Shown here: one piece after another, positions 26,649 through 36,204 of the stretch
Numbering within the stretch: the stretch's first letter is position 1
How the letters are laid out: every line of letters begins with the position of its first letter
Assembly (NCBI RefSeq): GCF_900108115.1
Contig: NZ_FTPU01000010.1
Coordinates: 39,935-103,934, forward strand
Source of the DNA: Epilithonimonas bovis DSM 19482
GTDB lineage: Bacteria; Bacteroidota; Bacteroidia; Flavobacteriales; Weeksellaceae
DNA length: 64,000 nucleotides
Direction of reading: 5' to 3'
Program-made: the position numbers and the translations under genes
Notes under the pieces: generated by a model
Database searches by the model: none
Told to the model about the DNA's origin: nothing
Seen by the model: only the letters and a program-made list of their open reading frames with translations

Positions 26649-27239
26649 TTACATTGTGAAAACGTCGTCTCTTTTGTCTAAGTATTCGTTTTCCACAATC
26701 TCGTGAGAAGGTTCTCTTTTTTCGAACTCAAGGACTTTTTCGTGGATTCCTGCGCTGCTTTTAATGATTGCGATTCTTGCTCCACGAACAAACTCGATGA
26801 GTCCGTATTTGTTGAGCTCCTCTGTCAGGCGGTCGATTTCTTCGCGGTGGCCGGCTGTTTCGAAAACAATATAATCTTCCCGAATCACAACCGTAGAAGC
26901 GCCATATTGGCGGAGTAAACGTTCTACGTAAACTTTTTCTGTTACTACTTTTGTCGGCACTTTGTAAAGTGCCTGTTCCTGCCAAACAATCTCATCATCG
27001 GTATTGAAATAAGCTTTCAGAATATCGATTTGTTTTTCTAATTGACGACAAAGTTTTCTTACAACTTCTTCGGTTTCATTGATCACAATCGTGAACCGGT
27101 GAATGCCGTCCACTTCCGAAGGTGAGGTATTCATACTTTCGATATTGATTTTTCTCCGTGAAAAAATCCCCGAAATCCGGCCGATCAATCCAACAGAATG
27201 TTCGGTATATAAGGTGATGGTAAATTCCTGTTTTTCCAT
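26649..27239 (-). CDS. ilvN: Acetolactate synthase, regulatory small subunit
   Basis: Regulatory subunit that confers valine feedback inhibition on IlvB. 196 residues: an N-terminal ACT domain (about 5-78; ITLYTEHSVGLIGRISGIFSRRKINIESMN) and a C-terminal domain (about 90-165) of the small-subunit family, then a short charged tail. It follows ilvB by 74 bases that contain small hairpins (GTCCC TTC GGGAC), which might tune the subunit ratio (inference). Confidence 0.96.
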   Translation of the reverse strand: MEKQEFTITLYTEHSVGLIGRISGIFSRRKINIESMNTSPSEVDGIHRFTIVINETEEVVRKLCRQLEKQIDILKAYFNTDDEIVWQEQALYKVPTKVVTEKVYVERLLRQYGASTVVIREDYIVFETAGHREEIDRLTEELNKYGLIEFVRGARIAIIKSSAGIHEKVLEFEKREPSHEIVENEYLDKRDDVFTM

Positions 27240-27313
27240 TTTTGTTTTGTTAAATTGGACAGGATTGTCATCCTATCCTTTGTTAAACCGTCCCTTCGGG
27301 ACTGTATTGAAAA

Positions 27314-29053
27314 TTATTTTAAACGAATCTCTGAAACTGAAGTTCCCTGTGCTACCATTGGGAATACGTTATTTTCTTTCCCAACCATTACTTCCAGAAG
27401 ATAGGCGCCGTCGTGATTTATCATTGTCTCCAAAGCTGTTTTCAGGTCTTTTCTTTCTGAAATTTTCTGGCCGTCGATGTAATATCCTTTCGCCACGGCC
27501 ACGAAATCAGGGCTTGTGATGTTCACAAAAGAGTAACGTCTGTCGTGGAACAGCTGTTGCCATTGCCTTACCATTCCGAGGAATTCATTATTGAGGATCA
27601 GTATTTTGACTTTGGCTCCGAACTGCATAATCGTTCCCAATTCCTGCAAGGTCATCTGGAACCCGCCATCACCAATAATTGCAACAACTGTTTTTTCTGG
27701 TGTGCCATACCAAGCTCCAATCGCCGCTGGCAAACCAAATCCCATTGTTCCCAAACCTCCTGATGTTACGCTGGATTTAGAGTTATTGAAATTCGCATAT
27801 CGACAAGCAACCATTTGATGCTGACCGACATCTGTTGTAATAATTGCATCGCCATTTGTCAATTCATTCAGAACTTTAATCACTTCTCCCATTGTCATGA
27901 CATCTGTTGCGGGATTGAGTTCGTCCTCGATTACTTCTTTGATTTCCTCTTTTTCCAGTTCACGGAATTCATTTAACCAAGCAGAATGGTCTTTTTCTTT
28001 AAGACGAGCCGTCAGCATTGGCAAAGTCTTTTTGCAATTTCCCCAAACCGGAACTGTCGTCTTTACATTTTTATCGATTTCGGCTGGGTCAATATCAAGA
28101 TGAATAATTTTTGCTTGCTTAGCATATTTGTCCAAACGACCTGTAACCCTATCATCGAAACGCATTCCGACTGCAATGAGAACATCGCATTCGTTGGTCA
28201 TTACATTGGGTGCGTAATTTCCGTGCATTCCTAACATTCCGACGTGCAATTTGTGATTCGTTGGAAGTGCGCTTAGTCCCATTACTGTAGCTCCAGCAGG
28301 AAGATTGACTTTCTCAATAAAAGCTTTGAACTCTTCCTCGGCTTTTCCTAAAATCACCCCTTGTCCAAAAAGAACAAATGGTTTTTTAGCCTGATTAATG
28401 AGTTCTGCCGCTTGCTCGATGTATTCATTTCTGATTTCCGGTTCGGGACGGTAACTTCTGATATGATTGCATTTTTTATAACCTAAATATTCGAATAATT
28501 GTAATTGAGCATTTTTTGTAATATCAATCAAAACAGGACCTGGACGACCTGTACTTGCAATATGAAAAGCTTTGGCAATAGCTTCGGGAATTTCTGTTGC
28601 ATCGGTAACCTGATAATTCCATTTTGTAACTGGTGTTGTAATATTGATAACATCAGTTTCCTGAAAAGCATCGGTTCCCAAAAGCGAGGCGAAAACCTGA
28701 CCTGTAATGCAGACAATCGGGTTGCTGTCTATCATCGCATCCGCCAAACCTGTCACCAAATTGGTTGCACCGGGACCACTGGTTGCGAATACAACTCCAG
28801 TTTTTCCTGAAGTTCTTGCAAATCCCTGTGCAGCGTGAATTGCGCCTTGTTCGTGGCGAACCAGTATATGTTTCAGTTTTTCGGAATAGTCGTACAAAGC
28901 ATCATAAATCGGCATAATTGCTCCACCGGGATAACCGAAAATCGTTTCCACATTTTCCTGTAACAGAGCTTCTAAAACAGCTTTTGAACCTGAGATTTCT
29001 ACCGGTTTGGGTTGTTCTAATTCTGTATTTTCCTTTACTTCAAGCGTACTCAT
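27314..29053 (-). CDS. ilvB: Acetolactate synthase, catalytic large subunit
   Basis: ThDP- and FAD-dependent condensation of pyruvate with pyruvate or 2-oxobutanoate. 579 residues. N-terminal ThDP PYR domain with the catalytic Glu in RHEQGAIHAAQGFAR near residue 67, central FAD-binding domain, and C-terminal PP domain with GDGGFQMTLQELGTIMQ...NNEFLGMVRQWQ. Biosynthetic type rather than catabolic AlsS, judged from the FAD-region motifs and the ilvN partner. ilvD precedes it by 24 bases. Confidence 0.97.
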   Translation of the reverse strand: MSTLEVKENTELEQPKPVEISGSKAVLEALLQENVETIFGYPGGAIMPIYDALYDYSEKLKHILVRHEQGAIHAAQGFARTSGKTGVVFATSGPGATNLVTGLADAMIDSNPIVCITGQVFASLLGTDAFQETDVINITTPVTKWNYQVTDATEIPEAIAKAFHIASTGRPGPVLIDITKNAQLQLFEYLGYKKCNHIRSYRPEPEIRNEYIEQAAELINQAKKPFVLFGQGVILGKAEEEFKAFIEKVNLPAGATVMGLSALPTNHKLHVGMLGMHGNYAPNVMTNECDVLIAVGMRFDDRVTGRLDKYAKQAKIIHLDIDPAEIDKNVKTTVPVWGNCKKTLPMLTARLKEKDHSAWLNEFRELEKEEIKEVIEDELNPATDVMTMGEVIKVLNELTNGDAIITTDVGQHQMVACRYANFNNSKSSVTSGGLGTMGFGLPAAIGAWYGTPEKTVVAIIGDGGFQMTLQELGTIMQFGAKVKILILNNEFLGMVRQWQQLFHDRRYSFVNITSPDFVAVAKGYYIDGQKISERKDLKTALETMINHDGAYLLEVMVGKENNVFPMVAQGTSVSEIRLK

Positions 29054-29077
29054 ATTATTTTCAATTTTACTTTTAAA

Positions 29078-30763
29078 TTATAAATCGGTTACACAACCTT
29101 GTGAAGCATCCGCTACAGATTTAGCGTATTTGTACAACACACCTCTTTTCACTTTGTATTCGGGTTGTTGGAACTCGGCTTTTCTTTTGGTGATTTCTTC
29201 TTCTGACAATAGTGCGTTGATGGTATTTTTCTCTGCATCTAATTCAATCACATCGCCGTCTTTAATTAAGCCAATCAATCCTCCGGAAAAAGCTTCAGGT
29301 GTTATATGACCAACGACGAAACCGTGTGTTCCTCCTGAGAATCTTCCGTCTGTAATCAAGGCAACATTTTTACCTAAGCCTGAACCCATCAAAGCGGAAG
29401 TTGGCTTTAACATTTCCGGCATTCCGGGAGCACCTTTTGGGCCTTCATTTTTAATCACTACGACGTTTCCTTCCTTGATTTTTTTATCTTCAATTCCCTT
29501 AATGAATTCTTTTTCGCCGTCAAAAACGATTGCTGTTCCTTTGAAATAATCGCCTTCTTTTCCTGTAATTTTTGCAACAGAGCCTTTCTCGGCGAGATTT
29601 CCGTACATGATCCTAATGTGCCCGGTTTCTTTAATCGGGTTGTTGATATCGTGAATGATATTCTGCTGCCTGTCGATAATCGAAGTGACGTGTTTCAGAT
29701 TTTCGGCAATGGTTTTTCCAGTTACCGTCAGGCAATCGCCGTGAAGCAAGCCTAAATCCAGTAAATATTTCATCACCGCCGGAACGCCGCCCACTTTGTG
29801 AAGGTCTTCCATCAGGTATTTTCCGCTTGGTTTGAGATCAGCAAGAAATGGCGTTTCATCACTAATTCGCTGGAAATCATCTAAAGTCAAATCGTAGCCG
29901 ATAGATTTTGCAATCGCTATGAAATGGAGGACAGCATTGGTACTTCCTCCCAAAATCATAATCAGCCTTAATGCATTTTCAAACGCTTTTGGCGTCATGA
30001 TATCGGATGGTTTAATGTCTTTTTCGAGAAGGATTTTAACGTAATGCCCGGCAAACTTACATTCTTCTTTTTTCTCCCGGCTGAGCGCAGGGTAAGACGA
30101 AGAATAGGGCAAGCTCATCCCAAGCGCTTCAATCGCGGAAGCCATGGTGTTTGCGGTGTACATCCCGCCACAGGCACCTGCACTCGGACAGGAATTCTGT
30201 ATCACGCCCTGAAAATCTTCTTCAGAAATTTTACCTGCGATTTTATTCCCCAACGCTTCGAATGCCGAAACGATATTGAGATCCTGGCCTTTGTAATGCC
30301 CAGGCGCAATACTTCCGCCGTAAACCATGATCGAAGGGCGATCCAGCCGCGCCATCGCGATGAGGGAACCCGGCATATTTTTGTCGCAACCGGGAACGGT
30401 AATCAACCCGTCATAATATTGCCCTGCACAAACCGCTTCGATAGAATCTGCGATAATGTCGCGGCTTACGAGGGAATAGCGCATCCCGTCGGTACCGTTG
30501 GTCATTCCGTCGCTGATGCCGATGGTGTGGAACATCAATCCAACTAAATTCTGGTCTTTGACGCCCTGTTTTACAATTTCTGCCAAACCATTCAGGTGCA
30601 TGTTGCAGGTATTGCCGTCGTAGCCCATACTTGCAATCCCGATCTGCGCTTTGTCGAAATCTTCTTTTTGAAAACCAATCCCATAAAACATGGCTTGCGT
30701 GGCGGGTTGCGTCGGGTCTTTGGTTAAGGTTTTGGAATATTTATTCAGTTCTGTGTTACACAT
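29078..30763 (-). CDS. ilvD: Dihydroxy-acid dehydratase
   Basis: Iron-sulfur enzyme that dehydrates dihydroxyvalerate intermediates in valine and isoleucine synthesis. 561 residues. Cluster cysteines are visible in [12 protein letters not shown] near residue 124 and [18 protein letters not shown] near 195; the C-terminal [20 protein letters not shown] closes the active site. Its start overlaps the end of ilvE by eight bases, so translation is coupled. Confidence 0.97.
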   Translation of the reverse strand: MCNTELNKYSKTLTKDPTQPATQAMFYGIGFQKEDFDKAQIGIASMGYDGNTCNMHLNGLAEIVKQGVKDQNLVGLMFHTIGISDGMTNGTDGMRYSLVSRDIIADSIEAVCAGQYYDGLITVPGCDKNMPGSLIAMARLDRPSIMVYGGSIAPGHYKGQDLNIVSAFEALGNKIAGKISEEDFQGVIQNSCPSAGACGGMYTANTMASAIEALGMSLPYSSSYPALSREKKEECKFAGHYVKILLEKDIKPSDIMTPKAFENALRLIMILGGSTNAVLHFIAIAKSIGYDLTLDDFQRISDETPFLADLKPSGKYLMEDLHKVGGVPAVMKYLLDLGLLHGDCLTVTGKTIAENLKHVTSIIDRQQNIIHDINNPIKETGHIRIMYGNLAEKGSVAKITGKEGDYFKGTAIVFDGEKEFIKGIEDKKIKEGNVVVIKNEGPKGAPGMPEMLKPTSALMGSGLGKNVALITDGRFSGGTHGFVVGHITPEAFSGGLIGLIKDGDVIELDAEKNTINALLSEEEITKRKAEFQQPEYKVKRGVLYKYAKSVADASQGCVTDL

Positions 30764-31658
30764 ATTGCAAGTCTGATTTTAAATAAGAATAATCTTCTTC
30801 TAACACAAGGTGACGGTAAGCCTGTTGAATTTTTGATGATAAACTTTCTTCCCAATTCAGTTTGAAGGGAATGTTATCCAAAGAATCCAATGCAACAATC
30901 TCCGCTGCTGTTCCACAGAAAAATCCGGCATCTGCGCCCTGCATTTCTTCCGGTTTGAAGAGTTTTTCTTCGTAAGGAATTCCAAGATTATCACAGATTT
31001 CAAAAACTGTTGCTCTGGTAATTCCGGGAAGAATACTTCCTTTTGACGGAGTGAACAGTTTTCCCTCTTTCTCGAAGAAGATATTGGCTCCTGAACTTTC
31101 TGCTACATTTCCATCTGCATCTAGAACCAAAGCTTCATCAAAACCTTTATCTTTCGCTTCCTGACAAGCCAAAATCGAGTTGACGTAATGACCGCTCACC
31201 TTGGCTTCCACTTTAAAGGCTTTTGGGTTGGGACGTTCAAAAGACGAGGTCATAATTCTCATTTTGTTGGCGAGATAGCCGTTATCCCAGTTCCAGACTT
31301 CTATCACAAGGTAACTTTTCTGCCCTTTTGACAAAGACATATTGGGAGAACAAATGACGATTGGACGGATATAAGCGTTGCTCAGATCATTCATTTCCAA
31401 TAATTTGTAAGTGGACTGAATCATTTCCTCCGTGGAATAATCGAACGGGATCATCATTATTTCGGCAGACTTGCGAAGCCTGTCGTAATGTTCCTCTGCT
31501 TTGAAAATTTTGGTTCCGTTGGCTGTTTTGTAAGATTTAATGCCTTCAAACACGGCATATCCGTAATGCAGGGACTGGCCGTAGAGATTTGTTTTCGCAT
31601 CCTTTGCTTTCATATATTCCCCGTCAAAAAAGAGAACACTGTTGTCATTGTAATACAT
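30756..31658 (-). CDS. ilvE: Branched-chain amino acid aminotransferase
   Basis: Class IV PLP aminotransferase; final step of Ile, Leu and Val synthesis and first step of their breakdown. 300 residues. Catalytic Lys in [12 protein letters not shown] near residue 155, and PLP-phosphate motif [22 protein letters not shown]...[12 protein letters not shown]. First structural gene of the ilv operon, 38 bases after the attenuator terminator; its 3' end overlaps ilvD by eight bases. Confidence 0.96.
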   Translation of the reverse strand: MYYNDNSVLFFDGEYMKAKDAKTNLYGQSLHYGYAVFEGIKSYKTANGTKIFKAEEHYDRLRKSAEIMMIPFDYSTEEMIQSTYKLLEMNDLSNAYIRPIVICSPNMSLSKGQKSYLVIEVWNWDNGYLANKMRIMTSSFERPNPKAFKVEAKVSGHYVNSILACQEAKDKGFDEALVLDADGNVAESSGANIFFEKEGKLFTPSKGSILPGITRATVFEICDNLGIPYEEKLFKPEEMQGADAGFFCGTAAEIVALDSLDNIPFKLNWEESLSSKIQQAYRHLVLEEDYSYLKSDLQYV

Positions 31659-31696
31659 ATTGTATCGATTTTATTTGTTTTGTTAGATTTTGGTCA

Positions 31697-31729
31697 ATAA
31701 AAAAACCATCCTCGTGATGAGAATGGTTT
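31697..31729 (-). terminator. ilv attenuator terminator
   Basis: Minus-strand hairpin of 11 pairs with one G-U (AAACCATTCTC, loop ATCAC, GAGGATGGTTT) followed by TTTTTTTATT. It lies between the leader peptide and ilvE. Its 5' arm also pairs with 31756-31765, which creates mutually exclusive structures. Confidence 0.9.
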
Positions 31730-31765
31730 GTATTATTTTGAAATCAAATATTATCACAAGCCATT
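31722..31765 (-). promoter_or_regulatory. Antiterminator helix of the ilv leader
   Basis: On the minus strand AATGGCTTGT (31765-31756), which starts two bases after the leader stop codon, pairs with ACAAACCATT (31731-31722) in nine of ten positions. The second arm is the 5' arm of the terminator. A ribosome at the leader stop codon would cover the first arm and let the terminator form; stalling at the Ile/Leu/Val codons would leave it free. Confidence 0.8.
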
Positions 31766-31767
31766 GC

Positions 31768-31824
31768 TCACCATCGGAATCCGATAATGACAAGAATGAC
31801 AAGAATAATAATTGTGTTATTCAT
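31768..31824 (-). CDS. ilv operon leader peptide (MNNTIIILVILVIIGFRW)
   Basis: 18-codon open frame reading MNNTIIILVILVIIGFRW, with ten consecutive codons for Ile, Leu or Val (six Ile, two Leu, two Val), the end products of the operon it precedes. It starts about 20 bases after the -7 element and is followed by an antiterminator arm and a terminator. This is the classical composition and arrangement of an attenuation leader peptide. A six-codon frame (MFNTNK) ends on the leader start (AAATGA) and could be a chance overlap. Confidence 0.88.
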   Translation of the reverse strand: MNNTIIILVILVIIGFRW

Positions 31825-31843
31825 TTGTTTGTGTTGAACATGA

Positions 31844-31873
31844 CAAATGTATAAACTTTATTATTACAAACAA
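31844..31873 (-). promoter_or_regulatory. Consensus promoter of the ilv operon
   Basis: On the minus strand TTG (31873-31871), 19 bases, then TACATTTG (31851-31844): an exact fit to the Bacteroidota sigma-ABfr pattern TTG-N(17-23)-TAnnTTTG. Transcription should begin about ten bases before the leader peptide start. Confidence 0.85.
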
Positions 31874-32062
31874 GACATTCTGTTATTTTTTTGACAAAAA
31901 TACCGTTAAAAATGTCTGAAAAAGGCACTGATAAGTGCTTATAATACGATATTCATTAAAACTAAAATGAATTATAAAGTATTGATAATCAACCAATCTT
32001 CTGAGTAAAAATTACGATGTCTAAAATTTATAAGGTTTGAAATATATTTTGATTTTAAATTT

Positions 32063-32250
32063 AAATATAGAGGTTATAACCAAATATATACTGAGAAATA
32101 TAATGTCTCGCTAATGAGGTAGATTTTACGGATCAAAATTTCAGAATCTGCGTAATTTTTTTTATCTGTGAGAATTAAAAATAACCAGCAATTATTTTAA
32201 TAAAGAATATTTAGTGATATGAAAATATGTTATGTCCTATTTTAATATTT
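32063..32250 (+). repeat. Dispersed intergenic repeat of about 190 bp, copy 1
   Basis: Aligns over its length, by eye at roughly three-quarters identity, with the reverse complement of 62730-62920. Best-conserved blocks: AATATAATGTCTCGCTAATG, ATTTTACGGAT, GAGAATTAAA and TTTTAATAAAGAATATTT. No open frame is conserved between the copies. Confidence 0.75.
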
Positions 32251-32267
32251 AGTTTAGCATTCTTTAA

Positions 32268-32292
32268 ACAAAAAAATCCGCTGATGGCGGAC
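32268..32292 (-). terminator. Terminator at the 3' end of the sugar-utilisation operon
   Basis: Minus-strand TCCGC-CATCA-GCGGA hairpin followed by TTTTTTTG, about 38 bases after the MFS transporter stop codon. The stem is short. Confidence 0.6.
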
Positions 32293-32329
32293 TTTATATA
32301 AAAATGGTAGAGCGAAAATTAATATACTA

Positions 32330-33709
32330 TCAAAAATGAACCTGTTGTATTTCTTCTTGAATTTCTTTTGGTGTTTCGTCCTCAGATTTGATAAAAAGCA
32401 TTGTTACAACAGCACCAATCAACATACAGATTCCACCGACAACAATATAATCGATTGCCATTTTTCCAAAAATATTGGAGACAATTGGACCACCGAAAAT
32501 CCCGTTGATGATTTGAGGAATTACAATAAAGAAATTGAAAATCCCCATATAAACGCCCATTTTACGCTGCGGAATGACTTCTATTAGCATCGCATAAGGC
32601 ATTGCCAAAATACTTGCCCACGCAAATCCCAATCCTATCATCGAAATCCAAAGCAACGATGTATCTTTTATAAAATACATCGAGATCAGTCCCAAACCTC
32701 CCGATAATAAAGCCAAAGCGTGAGTCTGTTTTTTGCCGAGGAATTTGGCAATCGGAGTCAATAAAAATGCAAACGGAATTGCCCAAAGATTATACATTCC
32801 AAATAATTTTCCTGTCAAATCTCCAGCATTATTAAACGCTTCGGAATGTGTATCGTCCGGAGACAATCCAAAATGATGTGTTGCCAAAGCACTCGTTGTG
32901 AAAACCCACATTGTAAACAATGCAAACCAAGAAAAGAACTGAACAATTCCTAATCTCTTCATCTGAGTCGGAATGTTAGCAAAATCCTTGAATATATCAG
33001 AAAATTTGGACGGTTCTGCAACTTCTTTTCCGTCTTCAAATGATGCAAATTCTTCCGGAGAATATTCTTTGGTTGTGAAAATCGTGTAAAGAATGGTTAG
33101 AATCAAAAATCCTGCACCAACATAGAAAGAGAAAATAACGTTATCAGCTACAAATCCTTCTGGCGCAACATTCGAGATTCCTAATTTGGTCAGCCAATCC
33201 GGAAGATAAGAACCGATTACAGCACCAATCCCTATCAAAATCGTCTGTACGGAAAATCCGATTGTTCCCTGATGTTTCGGTAACATATCGCCCACCAAAG
33301 CACGGAAAGGTTCCATAGCCACGTTGATAGAAGCATCCATCATTGCCAAGAAAATCACTGCGAGCAATAATACATTAGCAGCAATAAGATTAGTAACCGA
33401 AGCAGCGTTTGGTAGTAAAACCAATCCAATTGCGCACAACACTGCGCCAATCAAAAAGTAAGGTTTTCTTCTTCCTAACGGACTCCAAGTATTATCTCCC
33501 ATATGCCCGATGATTGGCTGAACAATTAATCCTGTAACAGGCGCCACCAGCCAGAACCAGGATAGTTCGTGGACATCTGCTCCCAGGTTTGCCAAAATTC
33601 TACTGGCATTTCCGTTCTGTAAGCCAAACGCCATCTGAATTCCGAGAAATCCCATACTCATATTGATAATCTGAGCCATGGAGAGATTCGGTTTTATTTT
33701 TTTTGCCAT
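32330..33709 (-). CDS. MFS sugar transporter (SLC45/maltose-type)
   Basis: Inner-membrane major facilitator of 459 residues with about 12 transmembrane helices. The loop motif GHMGDNTWSPLGRRKPYFLIGA after helix 2 is typical of the SLC45/GPH-like sugar transporters, often encoded with maltose or maltodextrin genes in Bacteroidota. It likely takes up maltose or glucose-type oligosaccharides released in the periplasm by the neighbouring GH13 and GH97 enzymes (context inference). Last gene of the locus; 26 bases after the NTF2-like gene. Confidence 0.9.
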   Translation of the reverse strand: MAKKIKPNLSMAQIINMSMGFLGIQMAFGLQNGNASRILANLGADVHELSWFWLVAPVTGLIVQPIIGHMGDNTWSPLGRRKPYFLIGAVLCAIGLVLLPNAASVTNLIAANVLLLAVIFLAMMDASINVAMEPFRALVGDMLPKHQGTIGFSVQTILIGIGAVIGSYLPDWLTKLGISNVAPEGFVADNVIFSFYVGAGFLILTILYTIFTTKEYSPEEFASFEDGKEVAEPSKFSDIFKDFANIPTQMKRLGIVQFFSWFALFTMWVFTTSALATHHFGLSPDDTHSEAFNNAGDLTGKLFGMYNLWAIPFAFLLTPIAKFLGKKQTHALALLSGGLGLISMYFIKDTSLLWISMIGLGFAWASILAMPYAMLIEVIPQRKMGVYMGIFNFFIVIPQIINGIFGGPIVSNIFGKMAIDYIVVGGICMLIGAVVTMLFIKSEDETPKEIQEEIQQVHF

Positions 33710-33735
33710 TTCTTGTTGTATTAATGTAAAATGTA

Positions 33736-34257
33736 TTAATGATTTTTTAATTCGGAAATTAAAGCATCTTCTATCGGAGATTTTGTTTTTATCACTTCAC
33801 TCATCACTTCATTGGGAACGGTGGCTGACAGGACATACTGCCGGATTTTCCATTTTCCGCCGATTTTTTCGAGAACGCCGGAACCTCTGCAGATTTTCAT
33901 CTGGGTATCCAGAATCTCATCAAACCAGGCATAAGTCCCGTCTTTGCTGAAATAGATATTTCGTTTTAAGGATTTGAAACTCCAACCTTGTCCTTTATCA
34001 AAATGAGGTTTTGCATAATCCATAAATTGTTTTTTATCCCAAACTTCTGTAGCGTCAGTTCCGATATAAGTAGATTCGTCAGCAAACAAAGCAAAATACT
34101 TTTTGAAATCTGCTTTTGCTGCATATTCATTAAGATTATCCAAAACCAATCCGACATTTTTCTTTTGAACACCTTCGTAGAAGCCTTTTTTCTGAGCAGA
34201 AACTGGAATTGAAAATATTAAAAAAGATAATAGGAAAATGGAAATTATTTTTTTCAT
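33736..34257 (-). CDS. Exported NTF2-like (SnoaL_3) protein
   Basis: 173 residues with a signal peptide (1-21, ending VSAQ) and one NTF2-like cone domain: NVGLVLDNLNEYAAKADFKKYFALFADESTYIGTDATEVWDK, then SFKSLKRNIYFSKDGTYAWFDEIL. Family members of this type are often linked to hydrolytic operons without a proven function. It is tightly packed between the GH13 gene (seven bases) and the transporter gene (26 bases), which ties it to maltodextrin use, perhaps as a binding or accessory protein (inference). Confidence 0.82.
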   Translation of the reverse strand: MKKIISIFLLSFLIFSIPVSAQKKGFYEGVQKKNVGLVLDNLNEYAAKADFKKYFALFADESTYIGTDATEVWDKKQFMDYAKPHFDKGQGWSFKSLKRNIYFSKDGTYAWFDEILDTQMKICRGSGVLEKIGGKWKIRQYVLSATVPNEVMSEVIKTKSPIEDALISELKNH

Positions 34258-34264
34258 TTTAATT

Positions 34265-36112
34265 TTATTTAAGTTCTAAAATTAATGAAGATTTCCCGGC
34301 AACAGACAAATTTGTTTTCAAATCAAAATCTTTATCAGAAATAATATCAGTTCCTGAAGTATAATTTTTAATTCCCTCAGAAAAACGCTTCAAATCTAAG
34401 TTTTGAGTTTCTTTATTGTTATTAATTACAACCATTACTCTTTTGCCATCTGTATAGCGGAAATAAACATAAACGTTATTATTCGGGATGTAATGCAAGG
34501 TTTTCCCGGTGTGGATCGCTTCGTTTCCTTTTCTCCAGTTCAGGAGCTTTTTGGTAAAATCAAAATATTCGTTTTGTTCTTTTGTCCTTCCAGATTTTTT
34601 AAATGCATTATTGGCATCGCCAGCCCAGCCGCCTGGAAAATCTTTGCGAATCTCGCCATCGCCACCATTATTTTTGTCACCAGTCATTCCGATTTCGGAA
34701 CCGTAATACAATTGTGGAATTCCACGAACGGTCAGAATCAAACTCATTGCCAGTTTGTAGTCTTCTATTTTGGGATAGATTTGATTCAGTCTGTTTGTAT
34801 CGTGATTCTCAGCAAAAACCAAGATATTATTGATATCAGGATAAAGAAAATCATTAGCAAAATTGTCATAAACCCTCTGCATCCCGGAATCCCAACCGGA
34901 ATCTTCACGGAAAACCTGACCAAGAGCATCGTGAAGCGTAAAATCCATCACAGACGGCAGATAAGAATTATAACCTTCTATCGCTGCAATTTTGGAATCT
35001 TTCTGCCAATAAGACATCTGCGCTTGGTCGTGCATCCAGACTTCGCCGACAATATTGAATTTTGGATATTCGTCAGTGATTTTTTTTGTCCAATCTGCAA
35101 TGCCTTTTTTGTCATTGTAAGAATAAGTATCCACACGGAAACCGTCCAAACCTGCATATTCTATCCACCAGATTGCATTTTGCGCCATATAAGTCACAAC
35201 CATTGGATTGCTCTGGTTCATATCCGGCATTGTCGTATCAAACCAGCCATCCATACAATCTGCAGCATCAACTTTTGAAGCATTGATATCAAACTGGGTT
35301 GTCATTTTATAATTACTTCGTTTGAAACCATTTTCCTGCCCTTCCCAATAATGAATCCAATCTTTCGAAGGCAAATCTTTGATAATCCAGCTTTTTGAAC
35401 CCCAATGATTGGTCACATAATCCATCACGAGTTTCATTTTTCTTTTGTGAAGTTCGTCTGCCAGGTTTTTGTAATCAGCGTTGCTCCCGTATCGAGGATC
35501 TATCTTGTAATAATCGCTCTGCGCATAACCGTGGTAAGAATAAGAAGGTTCATTATCCTCCAGCAAAGGCGTGTTCCAAATAGCTGTAACGCCCAGATCC
35601 TGAAGATAATCCAGATTTTTTACAATTCCAGCAATGTCTCCACCGTGACGTCCTCCGGTTTTGGTTCGGTCGGCTTTTTCGGCTGTGTCTGGCGTGTTAT
35701 CATTTTTTGGATTTCCGTTCGCAAATCTATCAGGCATTATCAGATACATCACATCCGAAGATGTGTAAGAATCTCTGTTTGCAGAATTCTGTTGTCTTTG
35801 CCTGAATTCGTAATCGATGGTTTTAACGGTTTTGTTTCCGTTTTTGAAATTCAGTTTTGTTTTTCCCGGCTGAACGCCGTTGGTATCAATCGTTACGAAA
35901 AGGTAATTCGGATTTTCTACTTTTTTAACTTCTTTGATTTTGATTCCGTTTGAGAACTCTGGTTGCAGATTTTGGATATCTTTTCCGTAAACTAATAATT
36001 GTAGTTCAGGATTTTTCATTCCGCTCCACCAAAATGCCGGTTCTACTTTCTGTACTTGAGAATAGAAAATAGAAGAAAATATGATGGAAGAAATCGTGAA
36101 TATTTTTTTCAT
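34265..36112 (-). CDS. GH13 alpha-amylase/neopullulanase (SusA-like)
   Basis: Periplasmic alpha-glucan hydrolase of 615 residues: signal peptide (1-18), N-terminal beta-sandwich domain of the cyclomaltodextrinase type (about 22-115, KVEPAFWWSGMKNPELQLLVYG), then the GH13 barrel. Catalytic residues are evident: nucleophile Asp in GLDGFRVDTYSY near 325, acid/base Glu in IVGEVWM near 354, and Asp in FAENHDTNRL near 435. A C-terminal beta domain ends the protein. It should cut maltodextrins imported through SusC/SusD. It starts an operon with the NTF2-like protein and the MFS transporter. Confidence 0.93.
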   Translation of the reverse strand: MKKIFTISSIIFSSIFYSQVQKVEPAFWWSGMKNPELQLLVYGKDIQNLQPEFSNGIKIKEVKKVENPNYLFVTIDTNGVQPGKTKLNFKNGNKTVKTIDYEFRQRQQNSANRDSYTSSDVMYLIMPDRFANGNPKNDNTPDTAEKADRTKTGGRHGGDIAGIVKNLDYLQDLGVTAIWNTPLLEDNEPSYSYHGYAQSDYYKIDPRYGSNADYKNLADELHKRKMKLVMDYVTNHWGSKSWIIKDLPSKDWIHYWEGQENGFKRSNYKMTTQFDINASKVDAADCMDGWFDTTMPDMNQSNPMVVTYMAQNAIWWIEYAGLDGFRVDTYSYNDKKGIADWTKKITDEYPKFNIVGEVWMHDQAQMSYWQKDSKIAAIEGYNSYLPSVMDFTLHDALGQVFREDSGWDSGMQRVYDNFANDFLYPDINNILVFAENHDTNRLNQIYPKIEDYKLAMSLILTVRGIPQLYYGSEIGMTGDKNNGGDGEIRKDFPGGWAGDANNAFKKSGRTKEQNEYFDFTKKLLNWRKGNEAIHTGKTLHYIPNNNVYVYFRYTDGKRVMVVINNNKETQNLDLKRFSEGIKNYTSGTDIISDKDFDLKTNLSVAGKSSLILELK

Positions 36113-36204
36113 AGTATTGAATTTTTGAAAAACTTTGTCAACAGTTTAAACTTTGGCTGCGCCGAATCTTTGGTTGACAAAGTTTTTATTAATGTAGAGA
36201 CCCA

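Larger units (their letters stand above)
31874..32329. other. AT-rich intergenic stretch between ilv promoter and MFS gene
   Basis: No gene is supported here. It holds a dispersed repeat (32063-32250) and the terminator of the sugar-utilisation operon (32268-32292); the remainder is AT-rich sequence without a recognisable signal. Confidence 0.6.

Noticed and set aside
31818..31838. Six-codon frame MFNTNK overlapping the ilv leader start
   Set aside because: Too short to distinguish from chance; mentioned only within the leader entry.
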